Origin: Massilia eurypsychrophila
Lineage (GTDB): Bacteria; Pseudomonadota; Gammaproteobacteria; Burkholderiales; Burkholderiaceae_D
Assembly (NCBI RefSeq): GCF_002760655.1
Contig: NZ_PDOC01000002.1
Coordinates: forward strand, 372,001 to 436,000
Direction of reading: 5' to 3'
DNA: 64,000 nucleotides
In this document: positions 54,027 to 64,000 of the stretch, in pieces
Position numbering within the stretch: position 1 is the stretch's first letter
Layout: every line of letters starts with the position of its first letter
The notes under the pieces: generated by a model
Databases searched by the model: none
What the model saw: the letters and a program-made list of their open reading frames with translations, nothing else
Told to the model about the DNA's origin: nothing
Translations under genes and position numbers: made by a program

Positions 54027-55469
54027 CTATTTGCAAGAATACGCCACGGCGAGTTGCGCACGCGACTTGGCGATTGCGGATGTTGGAGGCTCATCCACGG
54101 TCATCGTGTTGTCGGTAAACTTGCAGCCATACTTTGGGTCCGCTACGGTCGCCGCAGTAACCACGTCGTCTCCCTGCGGCTTCGGGCCGCCACTTTCCCA
54201 GCTCACCATGTCCTGGAATGCCTTCACCTGCTCAGTGACCGTGAAATCGCAGTGCGCCACGCCACGGATCGCGCGCTGCACCAGCAGCCCGGATGTACCT
54301 TGGGCGTCGGCCCGCTTCTTGAAGATCTGCTCCATGCTGAAGGGCACATACATGTCGCCCAGCGTATGGAGCGTAACGACCGGGATAGTGAAGCGCGCGT
54401 TGGTCTTGGGCACCCAGCGCAGTCCATCCCTGCGTAGGCGGTTCGCGTCCGGCGTCGCCTGGACCCGGTAGATCGTATTGTTGAAGGCGGCTTCTTCCGC
54501 CGACAGCGCAGGCAAATTGTCCAGTTGATAGACGATATCCTTGGTCGACACCACATCCTCGTTCAGGATGCCCAGCACCTTGCCGTCGCGCCCGAACGTG
54601 CCCCAGGCCGTATCGGTGTAAGGGCCGGCAAAGCCAACCTCGAACATCGGGCGCTGGCCGCCGGTGAGGTTCTGCACAATGGTCTTGAGCTTGTTGCCCA
54701 GCTGTGTCGTGACGCCGGTGGCCGAGGTGCTGGGGAAAGTTGTGAACATTGCGCTCTTGACCGTGGGCTGCAACGTTTCCCAGTTTGTCACCGGCCAGGT
54801 AGTAGCGGGCACGCCGGCAAGCTGCATGGCCGCGGTCTGGTAGGCAGCGAGGAAGTCATACAGCTCGGTGTCGCCCAGCACGCCGCACATGGGCACCGCG
54901 CCGTCGTATTTCACCTTGTGATTGGCGTATTCGGCCGCCTCGGCATCAATGGCTGCGGCCGTCACGTGACCGCCCATGGAAACGCCAATAATATAAGTCT
55001 TGCTGGGCGCTGACAGTGCGCGGCCATTGGCGGCGGCGATCCGGTTGAACGCGAGCGCCAGTGCATTGGTATCTTCTACGCCGGCGCGGACATCATAGTA
55101 GTTCTTGGAATAGCTCGAGGCCGCCCAGGCATAGCCCTGTTCGATCAGGTAGCGACGGATGGCCGGATTACTGACCGAGAGGGTGGAACCGGTACCGGCA
55201 TAACCGTGGGCGTACATGACCAGCTTGCCATTCCAGTTCTTGGGCACTTCGATACGATAACCTGAGCCTTCCAGAAGGCCCGACCACCGGTCGGTGTCAG
55301 GCGCGCCGGCCAGCGCAGTGAATGGCAGGCTGGACGCGACCGCTGCAAAGGTTCGGGTGTCCTGCGGACGCTGGGGTTCTGGTACGACCTCGTTGTTACT
55401 GCCGCCACAAGCGGACAGGGCAAGCGTGAGGGCAGCGAGCGTAAGTGTGCAGCGTGCTGGTTGTTTCAT
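54027..55469 (-). CDS. Lipoprotein alpha/beta hydrolase
   Basis: The 480-residue protein has a lipobox LALSAC with the acylated cysteine at 21. The alpha/beta-hydrolase core follows, with the oxyanion-like GKLVMYAHGYAGTGS and the nucleophile S164 in YIIGVSMGGHV. The C-terminal histidine is probably in GVAHCDFT and the acid in HTLGDMYVPF. Size and layout resemble secreted peptidase/esterase S9-like or poly-hydroxyalkanoate-depolymerase-like lipoproteins. The substrate is unknown. Confidence 0.82.
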   Translation of the reverse strand: MKQPARCTLTLAALTLALSACGGSNNEVVPEPQRPQDTRTFAAVASSLPFTALAGAPDTDRWSGLLEGSGYRIEVPKNWNGKLVMYAHGYAGTGSTLSVSNPAIRRYLIEQGYAWAASSYSKNYYDVRAGVEDTNALALAFNRIAAANGRALSAPSKTYIIGVSMGGHVTAAAIDAEAAEYANHKVKYDGAVPMCGVLGDTELYDFLAAYQTAAMQLAGVPATTWPVTNWETLQPTVKSAMFTTFPSTSATGVTTQLGNKLKTIVQNLTGGQRPMFEVGFAGPYTDTAWGTFGRDGKVLGILNEDVVSTKDIVYQLDNLPALSAEEAAFNNTIYRVQATPDANRLRRDGLRWVPKTNARFTIPVVTLHTLGDMYVPFSMEQIFKKRADAQGTSGLLVQRAIRGVAHCDFTVTEQVKAFQDMVSWESGGPKPQGDDVVTAATVADPKYGCKFTDNTMTVDEPPTSAIAKSRAQLAVAYSCK

Positions 55470-55781
55470 TTGAGCTGTCTCCTTATGGATTGGAATATTT
55501 TTTAAGGTAACCGGTAAAAGGATCTGTTTCGCACAGCGAAACGTCGTTCCAAATCCCTCAAAGCATGTTAAGCCTCAGCGGAAAGGTTGTAAAGAAACAA
55601 ATTGAACGCAGCTCGACGCCTGCAATGGCAGCTTCAGCGCCGGACGTGCGCCGTTTCAGGAAATCCCTGACAGGGCGGTATCTTGGCAGTGCGTGACGTG
55701 ATGCTGGTGCGGAGAGAACTCAGGAAGGGCTGGGTCGGTCAGATTCAACCCGGTTGTCATTAACCACGCGCACGATTTGAG
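55470..55781. other. Non-coding upstream region of the hydrolase gene
   Basis: About 310 bp with no recognised gene. It should hold the hydrolase promoter, but I see no near-consensus pair. The right end grades into the mobile-element remnants. Confidence 0.4.
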
Positions 55782-55870
55782 CGTTCGCCGTCCACCGTCT
55801 GCGTGCGCACCACGCGCGAGCGGCCCGGCAGCCGGCCCCAGATCGGCAGCACGATGCCGGTCAGCAGGTG
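55782..55870 (-). pseudogene. Fragment resembling the C-terminal part of a strawberry-notch-like helicase
   Basis: On the - strand the frame reads HLLTGIVLPIWGRLPGRSRV followed by VRTQTVDGER. This resembles, from memory, a region near the end of large SNF2/strawberry-notch helicases of integrative elements. It is under 100 bp long with no start or stop in context, so is a relic at best. Confidence 0.35.
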
Positions 55871-55877
55871 GGTCTAG

Positions 55878-55976
55878 CTCCGGATCAACGAAACCGGCAA
55901 GCCGGTGGTGTCCCGCACGGCGATAGAAGGGCGCAAAGAAGCGCCCAAGCCGAAGACTTGGACGATGCCGGATTAG
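55878..55976 (+). pseudogene. Tail of a DUF4224-like integrase-associated protein
   Basis: After an in-frame TAG the frame gives RINETGKPVVSRTAIEGRKE and ends PKTWTMPD with a stop four bases before the integrase ATG. Small DUF4224 proteins typically precede phage integrases and end in a similar basic/Pro-Trp tail. No start codon remains. Confidence 0.45.
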
Positions 55977-55979
55977 GCT

Positions 55980-56459
55980 ATGGGCCGCAAGAATAACCGC
56001 AACCTGAACATGCCGCCTAGCATGATCCCGCGCACCCAGCGCAGCAGGAAGGTCTGCTATTACCTGCGCCTCCCCGGCACTCAACGGCGCGAAATCCCGC
56101 TGGATGACGACTTCGTGCTGGCGCTGCGTCAATACGCCGAGCTGGACACCTTCGACGCGCCCAGCCACGGCGCCACGTTCGGCGATGTCGCCAAGAAACA
56201 CCTGGTCGATGCCCTCCCCCTGCTCAAGCCGAACACCATCAAGATGCACCTCTCCGACCTCAAGCACCTGCTCGCCTCGTTCGCCGACGCGCCGCTCGAC
56301 CAGGTGAAGCCGATGCACATCAAGAAATTGCTCACCAAGCACAAGGACACGCCCACCACGGCGAACCGCTGCAAGCGCCTGTTCTTTGAAAGGAAAACTC
56401 TCCAATACGCTGAACGCGTATCACATTGCCCTTGGCTTCTGCTTGGAAACGCTTTTTGA
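55980..56459 (+). pseudogene. N-terminal fragment of a phage-type tyrosine integrase
   Basis: The frame starts MGRKNNRNLNMPPSMIPRTQ and has the arm-binding and SAM-like core-binding regions (GATFGDVAKKHLVDALPLLK, TIKMHLSDLKHLLASFAD, PMHIKKLLTKHKDTPTTANR). Homology breaks after CKRLF at about 56388. The catalytic domain with R-H-R-Y is absent, and the remaining residues come from another fragment. It lies about 400 bp from the 3' end of tRNA-Gly, the usual position for an island integrase. Confidence 0.8.
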
Positions 56460-56828
56460 TTTTCTATGCGAGAAAGGGCAAGAGCATCTGCTGACTCACG
56501 TAATCGTTGAACGCCGCGGCAGTAAAGAGGACGACGAACTGGAGCTTGAGTTCTGCAGGATGTGTGATAGGGCGAACAAGTTCCGCTCGCCGCTACCATT
56601 TGACATCATCTTCGGTGACAAAAAGGTAAACTCGAATGGTCTGCAACTAGCTGATCCGGTTGCCCGGCCCGTCGGGATGAGTCTAGTGAAACGAGGACAG
56701 GAAAATCGCGCGTTTGACGCCTTGAAGCGAAAGTTCTACTGCAGCGGAGAAGGGAGAACGTCGGGTCAGGGTTCGAAAACTGGGGGCTTAAAATTTATCC
56801 GTCACCAGAAAGCGAAAAGCCCCGATGA
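56386..56828 (+). pseudogene. C-terminal fragment of a DUF3800-family protein
   Basis: The frame contains HIALGFCLETLFDFLCEKGQ, HVIVERRGSKEDDELELEF and FGDKKVNSNGLQLADPVARP, the C-terminal pattern of DUF3800 proteins (RNase H-like fold, common on mobile elements). A frame shift near 56750 restores the natural end: GSGFENWGLKIYPSPESEKP then R and a stop at 56826-56828. The N-terminal half is missing and its left end is fused to the integrase fragment at about 56388. Confidence 0.7.
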
Positions 56829-56860
56829 AAGAACGCTCTGAAAAATCGCTATTTTACCTA

Positions 56861-56934
56861 TGGAGCGGGTGAAGGGAATCGAACCCTCGTCGTAAGCTTG
56901 GGAAGCTTCTGCTCTACCATTGAGCTACACCCGC
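56861..56934 (-). tRNA. tRNA-Gly (anticodon CCC)
   Basis: The - strand folds into a 74-nt tRNA with encoded CCA. The acceptor stem is GCGGGTG/CACCCGC, and the D-loop has AATGG. The anticodon loop TTCCCAA gives CCC, and the T-arm is GAGGGTTCGATTCCCTT. The top anticodon-stem pair is G-A. It decodes GGG. Its 3' end faces the integrase fragment, so it is the probable attachment site of a lost island. Confidence 0.95.
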
Positions 56935-57015
56935 GTTGAGCGCATTTTACGCGCGTTCTGGCATCTTTGACAAATTTCAGCCAAGTCGCCGCCACCACAT
57001 TTTGAGATCGGTGGA

Positions 57016-57972
57016 TCAACAGCCCAGCCGCTGGCGCGCCGCGCGATATTCGTCCTGCAGCCGCGCCACCACTTGCGCCGCCGGGATCACCTGCTTGACC
57101 GCGCCGATACCCTGCCCCGCGCCCCAGATATCCTTCCACGCCTTTGGCCTTGAGCTGCCGGCGCTGAAGTCCATTTTCGACGGATCGGCGATCGCCATGT
57201 TGTCGGGATCGAGGCCGCCGTTGACCAGGCTGTCGCGCAAATAATTGCCGTGCACTCCGGTGATGAAATTTGTCAGCACGATCTGCGACGCGCCGCTATC
57301 GACCACCATTTGCTTGTAGGCCGGAGCAGCGTTGGCTTCTTCCGTGGCGATGAACGCCGAGCCGATGTAGGCCAAGTCCGCGCCTGCGGCCTGTGCGGCC
57401 AGGATCGCGTTGCCATTCGCGATGGCGCCGGACAGCAGCAGCGGCCCGTCGAACCATTCGCGAATCTCCTGGATCAGCGCAAACGGCGATTGCGCCCCAG
57501 TGTGCCCGCCGGCGCCGGCCGCTACCGCGATGAGTCCGTCGGCGCCCTTCTCGATCGCCTTGCGCGCGAACTTGTTGTTGATGACATCGTGCAGGACGAT
57601 GCCACCGTAAGAATGGATCGCCTGATTGACGTCTTCGCGCGCGCCAAGGGAAGTGATCACGATCGGCACCTTGTGTTCGACGCATACCGCCAGGTCGTGA
57701 TCGAGCCGCACATTGGAGCGATGCGCAATCAGGTTGACGGCAAAAGGCGCCGACGGCTGATCAGGGTGTAGACGGTCGTGTTCGGCCAATTCAGCCGCAA
57801 TGCGTGTGAGCCATTCGCCGAATGCGGCTTCGGGCCGCGCATTCAGGGATGGAAACGAACCGACGACACCGGCCTTACACTGCGCAATCACCAGCTCCAG
57901 ACTGGAGACGATGAACATTGGCGAGCAAACGACCGGCAGTCGGAGGCCCTGAAGAATAGCTGGCACTGGCAT
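57016..57972 (-). CDS. Nitronate monooxygenase-family FMN protein
   Basis: The 318-residue protein is a TIM-barrel flavoprotein of the nitronate monooxygenase / 2-nitropropane dioxygenase family. Features are RLPVVCSPMFIVSS at the N-terminus, DGLIAVAAGAGGHTGAQSPF around the catalytic-histidine region, and GADLAYIGSAFIATEEANA for phosphate binding. Some members are enoyl reductases. It follows the IclR gene by 25 bp and is likely co-transcribed with it, hence linked to the divergent acyl-CoA pathway. Confidence 0.88.
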   Translation of the reverse strand: MPVPAILQGLRLPVVCSPMFIVSSLELVIAQCKAGVVGSFPSLNARPEAAFGEWLTRIAAELAEHDRLHPDQPSAPFAVNLIAHRSNVRLDHDLAVCVEHKVPIVITSLGAREDVNQAIHSYGGIVLHDVINNKFARKAIEKGADGLIAVAAGAGGHTGAQSPFALIQEIREWFDGPLLLSGAIANGNAILAAQAAGADLAYIGSAFIATEEANAAPAYKQMVVDSGASQIVLTNFITGVHGNYLRDSLVNGGLDPDNMAIADPSKMDFSAGSSRPKAWKDIWGAGQGIGAVKQVIPAAQVVARLQDEYRAARQRLGC

Positions 57973-57997
57973 GTAAATCCTTTGTTAATTGAAGAAA

Positions 57998-58804
57998 CTA
58001 CCTTTGTCCGTGGCCCACATCGGCGAGATTGGCGCCGATGATCGCCGCCTCACGTTTCAGCGCGGTCGCCAGTTGCTTCTCGCGCCCGGTCACGCGTTCG
58101 GACAGGGCAACGATCGACAACGCGGCGACCGGCCGGCCGTCGCGGTCCTTCACCGCCACCGCGGTTCCGCCGATGCGGTCCACCACCACGTCGATCAGCA
58201 TCGCGTGGCCGTCCCGTCGCGCCGCGTCGATACGCTCGCTTAATAACTCCGCGCTAATCCGGGGGAAGCCTGCCAGCCGCGGTGGAATCTGCGACAGCGC
58301 CGCCTCGCGTTCGGCATCGCTCATCGCCGCAAGCAGCGCGATGCCGCCGGAGCCAACGCCCAGCGTGCGCCGGCTACCCAGTTGCTGGTAATTGGCCTGG
58401 ATCGGATAACTACCCATCTGCACGTCGACGCAGACAGTTTCAACGCCGCTCAGCACCGACAAGATCACCGTGTCCTCGAATTCGCCAGCGAGGCGCACCA
58501 TGCTGGCGCGGCCGGCCAGGCGCCAATCGAAGCGCTCCTGTCCGTAGGAGCCAATGCGTGCGATCTCCGGCCCGAAGGTATAGCGCTTGCTCAGCGGATC
58601 GCGCACCACCATCTCTTCGCGCATCAGGGCGTCGAGCACGCGCATCGCAGTCGATTTTTCCATGCCGCAGTAGGTAGCGATATCGGTCAAGCGCGCATTG
58701 CGCGGATCTGTCATCGCCTTCAGGATGCGGCACGCTTTTTCGATCGAGCCGGCTACGCCATTGCCGCCGCGCTCAGTCACTTGCCCCTTGTCGTCGCTAG
58801 TCAT
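57998..58804 (-). CDS. IclR-family transcriptional regulator
   Basis: The 268-residue protein has an N-terminal winged helix (SIEKACRILKAMTDPRNARL, then YCGMEKSTAMRVLDALMREE) and a C-terminal IclR effector-binding domain (LAGEFEDTVILSVLSGVETV, GVGSGGIALLAAM, GGTAVAVKDRDGRPVAALSI). The ATG at 58804 fits the family; an open frame continues to 58873. It is divergent from the acyl-CoA carboxylase operon, with two identical-core palindromes in the gap, so it most likely represses or activates that operon in response to an acyl-CoA or acid. Confidence 0.92.
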   Translation of the reverse strand: MTSDDKGQVTERGGNGVAGSIEKACRILKAMTDPRNARLTDIATYCGMEKSTAMRVLDALMREEMVVRDPLSKRYTFGPEIARIGSYGQERFDWRLAGRASMVRLAGEFEDTVILSVLSGVETVCVDVQMGSYPIQANYQQLGSRRTLGVGSGGIALLAAMSDAEREAALSQIPPRLAGFPRISAELLSERIDAARRDGHAMLIDVVVDRIGGTAVAVKDRDGRPVAALSIVALSERVTGREKQLATALKREAAIIGANLADVGHGQR

Positions 58805-58898
58805 GTGGATACCTGTCGCTTCACCGTACACCTGTCGAACGAGAATCATGCCATCCAATTGCGATTGCACCAAGCGCTACGCTAAATTTCTTTGCTAA

Positions 58899-58913
58899 TT
58901 GCGTACAGCGCAA
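58899..58913. promoter_or_regulatory. Probable IclR operator 1
   Basis: TTGCGTACAGCGCAA, a palindrome with TTGCG/CGCAA arms. The same arms recur at 59029-59043, 130 bp away centre to centre. It lies on the iclR side of the divergent gap. Confidence 0.6.
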
Positions 58914-58974
58914 CCTAGAAATTCAACTGCGCCGGTTTAACTCCAAGGCAACAATACCAAATCCGATGATTCGA

Positions 58975-59003
58975 TTGCAATCAGCGGAATTACTCGCTAC
59001 TAT
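58975..59003 (+). promoter_or_regulatory. Putative promoter of the carboxylase operon
   Basis: TTGCAA (-35) and TACTAT (-10) are separated by 17 nt; the start would be near 59010, with operator 2 just downstream. Confidence 0.45.
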
Positions 59004-59028
59004 AAAACCATCAAGTCGATTCACTCGT

Positions 59029-59043
59029 TTGCGTAGAGCGCAA
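59029..59043. promoter_or_regulatory. Probable IclR operator 2
   Basis: TTGCGTAGAGCGCAA differs from operator 1 at a single central base. It lies 38 bp upstream of the carboxylase ATG and downstream of the putative start site, a position suited to repression. Confidence 0.6.
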
Positions 59044-59081
59044 CTCGATAGATCCCGATTGCCAAACCCTAGGTGCCTGCA

Positions 59082-60707
59082 ATGTCGATTTTAGAAACGA
59101 AGATTTCCCCGTCCGGCGCCGCGTTCCAGTGCAACAAGGAAGCGATGCTCGCCTTGCTGGCGCGGCTGCACCAGGTCGAATCGGATACCCGCGCGGTATC
59201 GGCCGCAGCCAAACCGCGCTTTGACAAGCGCAAGCAGCTGTTGCCGGTCGACCGCATCGCGTTGCTGCTCGATCGCGGCGCACCGTTCCTCGAACTGGCC
59301 TCGCTGGCCGGCTACGCGATGAAACCCGCGGGCGCCGACGGCCGGCTCACCGCCGGCGGCGGACTGCTCGCCGGCATTGGTTTCGTCTCGGGCGTACGCT
59401 GCATGGTCGTCGTCTCCGACTCCGGCATCGATGCCGGCGCGTTCCAGCCGAAGGGCCTCGAGAAGCTGCTGCGCGCCCAGGAAATCGCACTGCAAAACAA
59501 ACTGCCGTTCGTGCAGCTGATCGAAAGCGCCGGCGGCAACTTGCTGAACTATCGCGTCGAGAACTTTGTCGATGGCGGCGAAAAATACCGCAACCTCGCC
59601 TTGCTGTCGGCAGCCGGCCTGCCGGTGGTGACCGTCACCCACGGTCCGTCCACCGCCGGCGGCGCCTACCAGACCGGCCTGTCCGACTACGTCATCCTGG
59701 TGCGCGGCCGCTCGAAAGCGTTCCTGGCCGGACCGTCATTGCTGAAAGCGGCCACCGGCGAAATCGCCACCGAAGAAGAACTCGGCGGCGCCGAAATGCA
59801 CTCGTCGATATCTGGCCTGGGCGACTATTTGGCCGAGGACGACCGCGACGCGATCCGCATCGCGCGCGAAATCATGGACTCGCTGCAGTGGGACGCCGAC
59901 CGCGCGCCCGTATCGCGCCCGGCCGTCAAGCCGCCGCGCTTCGCTGGCGAAGACCTGCTCGGCGTGATGCCGCTCGATTACAAGACGCCGGTCGACATGA
60001 AAGAGGTCATCGCACGCCTCGTCGACGATTCGGACTTTCGCGAGTTCGGCGCGCAGTACGGATCGGCGACCGTGTGCGGTCACGCCCGCATCGATGGCCA
60101 CGCAGTCGGCATTATCACCAACAACGGCCCGATCGACCCTGCCGGCGCGTCGAAGACCACGCACTTCATCCAGGCCTGCTGCCAGTCCGGCACGCCCCTG
60201 CTCTACCTGAACAACACGACCGGCTTCATGGTCGGTCGTGCGTTCGAGGAAGCCGGCAGCATCAAGCACGGCTCGAAGATGATCCAGGCGATCACCAATG
60301 CCAACGTGCCGCAGCTGACGGTGTTTTGCGGTGCATCCTTCGGCGCCGGCCACTACGCCATGTGCGGCCGCGCCTTCAAGCCGCGCCTGTGCTTTTCCTG
60401 GCCGAATGCGAAGACCGCGGTGATGGGCCCGGAACAGGCGGCCGAGACGATGGTCACCGTCGCCCGCGCCAAACTCGAACGCGCCGGCAAAGCCGTCGAC
60501 GAGGCGCGCATGGATGCGCTGCGCAAGCAGATCATCGATAACTTCGAACAGCAGATGGACGTCTTCGCTACCAGCGCGCGCCTGCTCGACGACGGCGTGA
60601 TCGACCCGCGCGACACGCGCGCCGTACTGGCGCTAGCCTTGGCCGTGTGCGCGGAGGAGCGCCGACGCACGCCGCGCCCGATGCAGTTCTCGGTCGCGCG
60701 GCCATAA
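59082..60707 (+). CDS. Acyl-CoA carboxylase, carboxyltransferase (beta) subunit
   Basis: The 541-residue protein has the crotonase-like carboxyltransferase duplication. RKQLLPVDRIALLLDRGAPF opens the N-half, and LNNTTGFMVGRAFEEAGSIK and ASFGAGHYAMCGRAFKPRL mark the C-half. The pattern is closest to methylcrotonyl/geranyl-CoA carboxylase beta subunits (LiuB/AtuC). It transfers CO2 from carboxybiotin to an acyl-CoA. The start at 59082 is preferred over an in-frame GTG at 59073. The biotin carboxylase subunit follows. Confidence 0.88.
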   Translation: MSILETKISPSGAAFQCNKEAMLALLARLHQVESDTRAVSAAAKPRFDKRKQLLPVDRIALLLDRGAPFLELASLAGYAMKPAGADGRLTAGGGLLAGIGFVSGVRCMVVVSDSGIDAGAFQPKGLEKLLRAQEIALQNKLPFVQLIESAGGNLLNYRVENFVDGGEKYRNLALLSAAGLPVVTVTHGPSTAGGAYQTGLSDYVILVRGRSKAFLAGPSLLKAATGEIATEEELGGAEMHSSISGLGDYLAEDDRDAIRIAREIMDSLQWDADRAPVSRPAVKPPRFAGEDLLGVMPLDYKTPVDMKEVIARLVDDSDFREFGAQYGSATVCGHARIDGHAVGIITNNGPIDPAGASKTTHFIQACCQSGTPLLYLNNTTGFMVGRAFEEAGSIKHGSKMIQAITNANVPQLTVFCGASFGAGHYAMCGRAFKPRLCFSWPNAKTAVMGPEQAAETMVTVARAKLERAGKAVDEARMDALRKQIIDNFEQQMDVFATSARLLDDGVIDPRDTRAVLALALAVCAEERRRTPRPMQFSVARP

Positions 60708-60742
60708 GCGCCCCATCCTTAAAGCCACAACGGACAAACACT

Positions 60743-62710
<1,968 letters not shown>

Positions 62711-62741
62711 GATGCCACACATGAAATCAACAGGAGAACCA

Positions 62742-63938
62742 ATGCCACCCAACCTGACAGGCAGCCTGGCCGGAATCAAGGTGATCGACATATCGCGCGT
62801 GCTGGCCGGTCCATCGTGCACGCAGATCCTGGCCGACCACGGCGCCGAAGTGATCAAGGTCGAGCCGCCGGTCGGCGACGACACGCGCAAGTGGGGTCCG
62901 CCGTTCGCCGACGGCGCCGCATCGTATTACATGGGCGTGAACCGCAACAAGCGCGCCATCGTGCTGGACCTGTCGGTGCCGGCGGGGCGCGAGGTACTGC
63001 TCGACATGCTGGCCGACGCCGATGTCCTGGTCGAGAACTTCAAGACCGGCACGATGGAACGCTGGGGCCTCGATTTCGACGAAGTGCTGTCGCAGCGCTT
63101 CCCGCGCCTGGTCCATTGCCGCATCACCGGCTTCGGCGCCGACGGCCCGCTGGGCGGCCTTCCCGGCTACGACGCGGTGGTGCAGGCCATGTCCGGGCTG
63201 ATGAGCATCAACGGCGCGCCGGAAGGCGGCGCCACCCGCATCGGCGTGCCGATCGTCGACATGGCCACCGGCCTGAATGCCACGCTCGGCATCGCGATGG
63301 CGCTGTTCGAGCGCTCGCGCTCCGGGCGCGGGCAATTCATCGAAACGGCGCTGTACGATGTCGCCATCTCGCTGCTGCACCCGCAGGGCGCCAACTGGTT
63401 CATGTCGGGCAAGCCGCAACGCCTGCTCGGCAATGGGCATCCAAATATCGTCCCTTACGATAAATTCCCGACGCGTACCGTCGACATCTTCATCGGCGTC
63501 GGCAACGACGGCCAGTTCTGCGCGCTGGCCAAGGCGCTTGGCCTCGACGACGTCGCCGCCGATCCGCGCTACGCCACCAATGCCGCGCGCGGCGCCAACC
63601 GGCCGGCGCTGCGCGAGACGCTGCTGCAGGCCCTGGCGCTGCATGACGGCGAGGCCTTGTGCGAACAGCTGGCCCGTTCCGGCGTGCCGGCCGGCCCGGT
63701 GCGCGACGTCGGCACTGCGCTGTCGCACCCGCACACCCTGCACCGCGAGATGGCGGTCGAGCTGGACGGCTACCGCGGCACCGGCGTGCCGGTCAAGATG
63801 TCGCGCACCCCCGGCTCGGTGCGCATGCGGCCGCCCCGCTTTGGCGAGCACAATCGGGAGGTGCTGGGCGAGCTGGGTTATTCGGAGGAGCGCATCGCCG
63901 CCCTCATCGATCAACACATCGTGGTGGACAAACAATGA
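62742..63938 (+). CDS. CaiB/BaiF-family CoA transferase
   Basis: The 398-residue protein is a family III CoA transferase. It opens SLAGIKVIDISRVLAGPSCT and continues with ILADHGAEVIKVEPPVGDDT. The expected catalytic aspartate is in PIVDMATGLNATLG, near residue 170. Such enzymes swap CoA between acids. The ATG at 62742 has AGGAG upstream. It is coupled by ATGA overlap to a second CaiB-like gene, as in heteromeric transferases such as SmtAB-type enzymes. Confidence 0.9.
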   Translation: MPPNLTGSLAGIKVIDISRVLAGPSCTQILADHGAEVIKVEPPVGDDTRKWGPPFADGAASYYMGVNRNKRAIVLDLSVPAGREVLLDMLADADVLVENFKTGTMERWGLDFDEVLSQRFPRLVHCRITGFGADGPLGGLPGYDAVVQAMSGLMSINGAPEGGATRIGVPIVDMATGLNATLGIAMALFERSRSGRGQFIETALYDVAISLLHPQGANWFMSGKPQRLLGNGHPNIVPYDKFPTRTVDIFIGVGNDGQFCALAKALGLDDVAADPRYATNAARGANRPALRETLLQALALHDGEALCEQLARSGVPAGPVRDVGTALSHPHTLHREMAVELDGYRGTGVPVKMSRTPGSVRMRPPRFGEHNREVLGELGYSEERIAALIDQHIVVDKQ

Positions 63939-64000
63939 CGCTGCCTTACGCAGGATTGCGCGTGCTCGACCTGTCGCAGGGGATTGCCGGCCCGTCGTGC
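63935..64000 (+). CDS. Second CaiB/BaiF-family CoA transferase, N-terminal part
   Basis: The frame starts at the ATG at 63935, overlapping the previous stop, and reads MTLPYAGLRVLDLSQGIAGP before the window ends. The VLDLSQGIAGPSC pattern is the family III CoA-transferase start. It may pair with the preceding gene or act separately. Confidence 0.8.
   Translation, partial: MTLPYAGLRVLDLSQGIAGPSC

Noticed and set aside
55656-56405. A 249-codon - strand frame over the integrase fragment
   Set aside because: It runs antisense to the integrase fragment and in a different frame from the helicase-like relic; no recognisable motif.

Overview
The window is a high-GC bacterial chromosome segment. Gene content, gene order and protein character point to a betaproteobacterium of the Oxalobacteraceae (Massilia/Duganella-like). 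The genus is inferred from memory of those families, not from a search. Most of the segment is ordinary chromosomal housekeeping arranged in short operons. It is broken by a few scarred accessory patches near 22.4-27.8 kb, 53.1-54 kb and 55.7-56.9 kb.

Left part (0-9 kb): the tail of a sodium:solute symporter and a secreted unknown, then a leftward polyamine/GABA operon in the spuA-spuB-spuC order. A glutamine-amidotransferase-like hydrolase, a glutamine-synthetase-like glutamylpolyamine synthetase and a class III aminotransferase make up the operon. It is divergent from succinate-semialdehyde dehydrogenase, and a perfect FNR-type palindrome lies between the two. A MazG-like pyrophosphohydrolase and a beta-carbonic anhydrase follow. 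8.4-17.6 kb: grpE, dnaK and dnaJ with two near-consensus sigma-32 promoters, ferrochelatase, recN and NAD kinase. The last two share a promoter carrying a LexA-type SOS box.

17.6-26.5 kb: OsmC, glyoxalase I, a TolC-family protein, rhodanese, protein-L-isoaspartate methyltransferase and a TetR regulator. A decayed waaF fragment, a methyltransferase and a SulP transporter/universal stress protein operon come next. The SulP operon has a strong promoter and a leader of about 300 nt. 26.5-32 kb: a Nudix hydrolase, then a gene-poor scar holding a broken chemoreceptor fragment and a repeat cluster. Next is a four-gene envelope operon (ABC ATPase, FtsX-type permease, LolA-like periplasmic protein, OM beta-barrel) whose promoter is overlapped by a perfect dyad. 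This operon is the best candidate here for an incompletely described system.

32-43 kb: YkgJ-type protein, UppP, RecQ, a LytS/LytR-type two-component pair, TrmB, a large hybrid histidine kinase and an unusual acyl-CoA dehydrogenase-like protein. 43-49.5 kb: an alternative caa3-type cytochrome oxidase locus with three extra c-type cytochromes, CoxB with a fused cytochrome domain, a CoxA-CoxC fusion, a small membrane protein and a sorbosone-dehydrogenase-like PQQ protein. 49.6-55.5 kb: a SYLF lipoprotein, small unknowns, an exported cyanophycinase-like peptidase, a clipped HEPN-like ORF and a lipoprotein hydrolase.

55.7-56.9 kb: a graveyard of mobile-element fragments abutting the 3' end of tRNA-Gly(CCC). 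57-64 kb: a nitronate-monooxygenase-like gene and an IclR regulator, divergent from a biotin-dependent acyl-CoA carboxylase operon followed by two CaiB/BaiF CoA-transferases. Two copies of a 15-bp palindrome in the divergent region are probable IclR operators.

Two families of non-coding palindromic repeats recur. One occupies three convergent (tail-to-tail) intergenic spaces. The other has GGGGTCAGTGCCGGCA arms and sits between co-directional genes.
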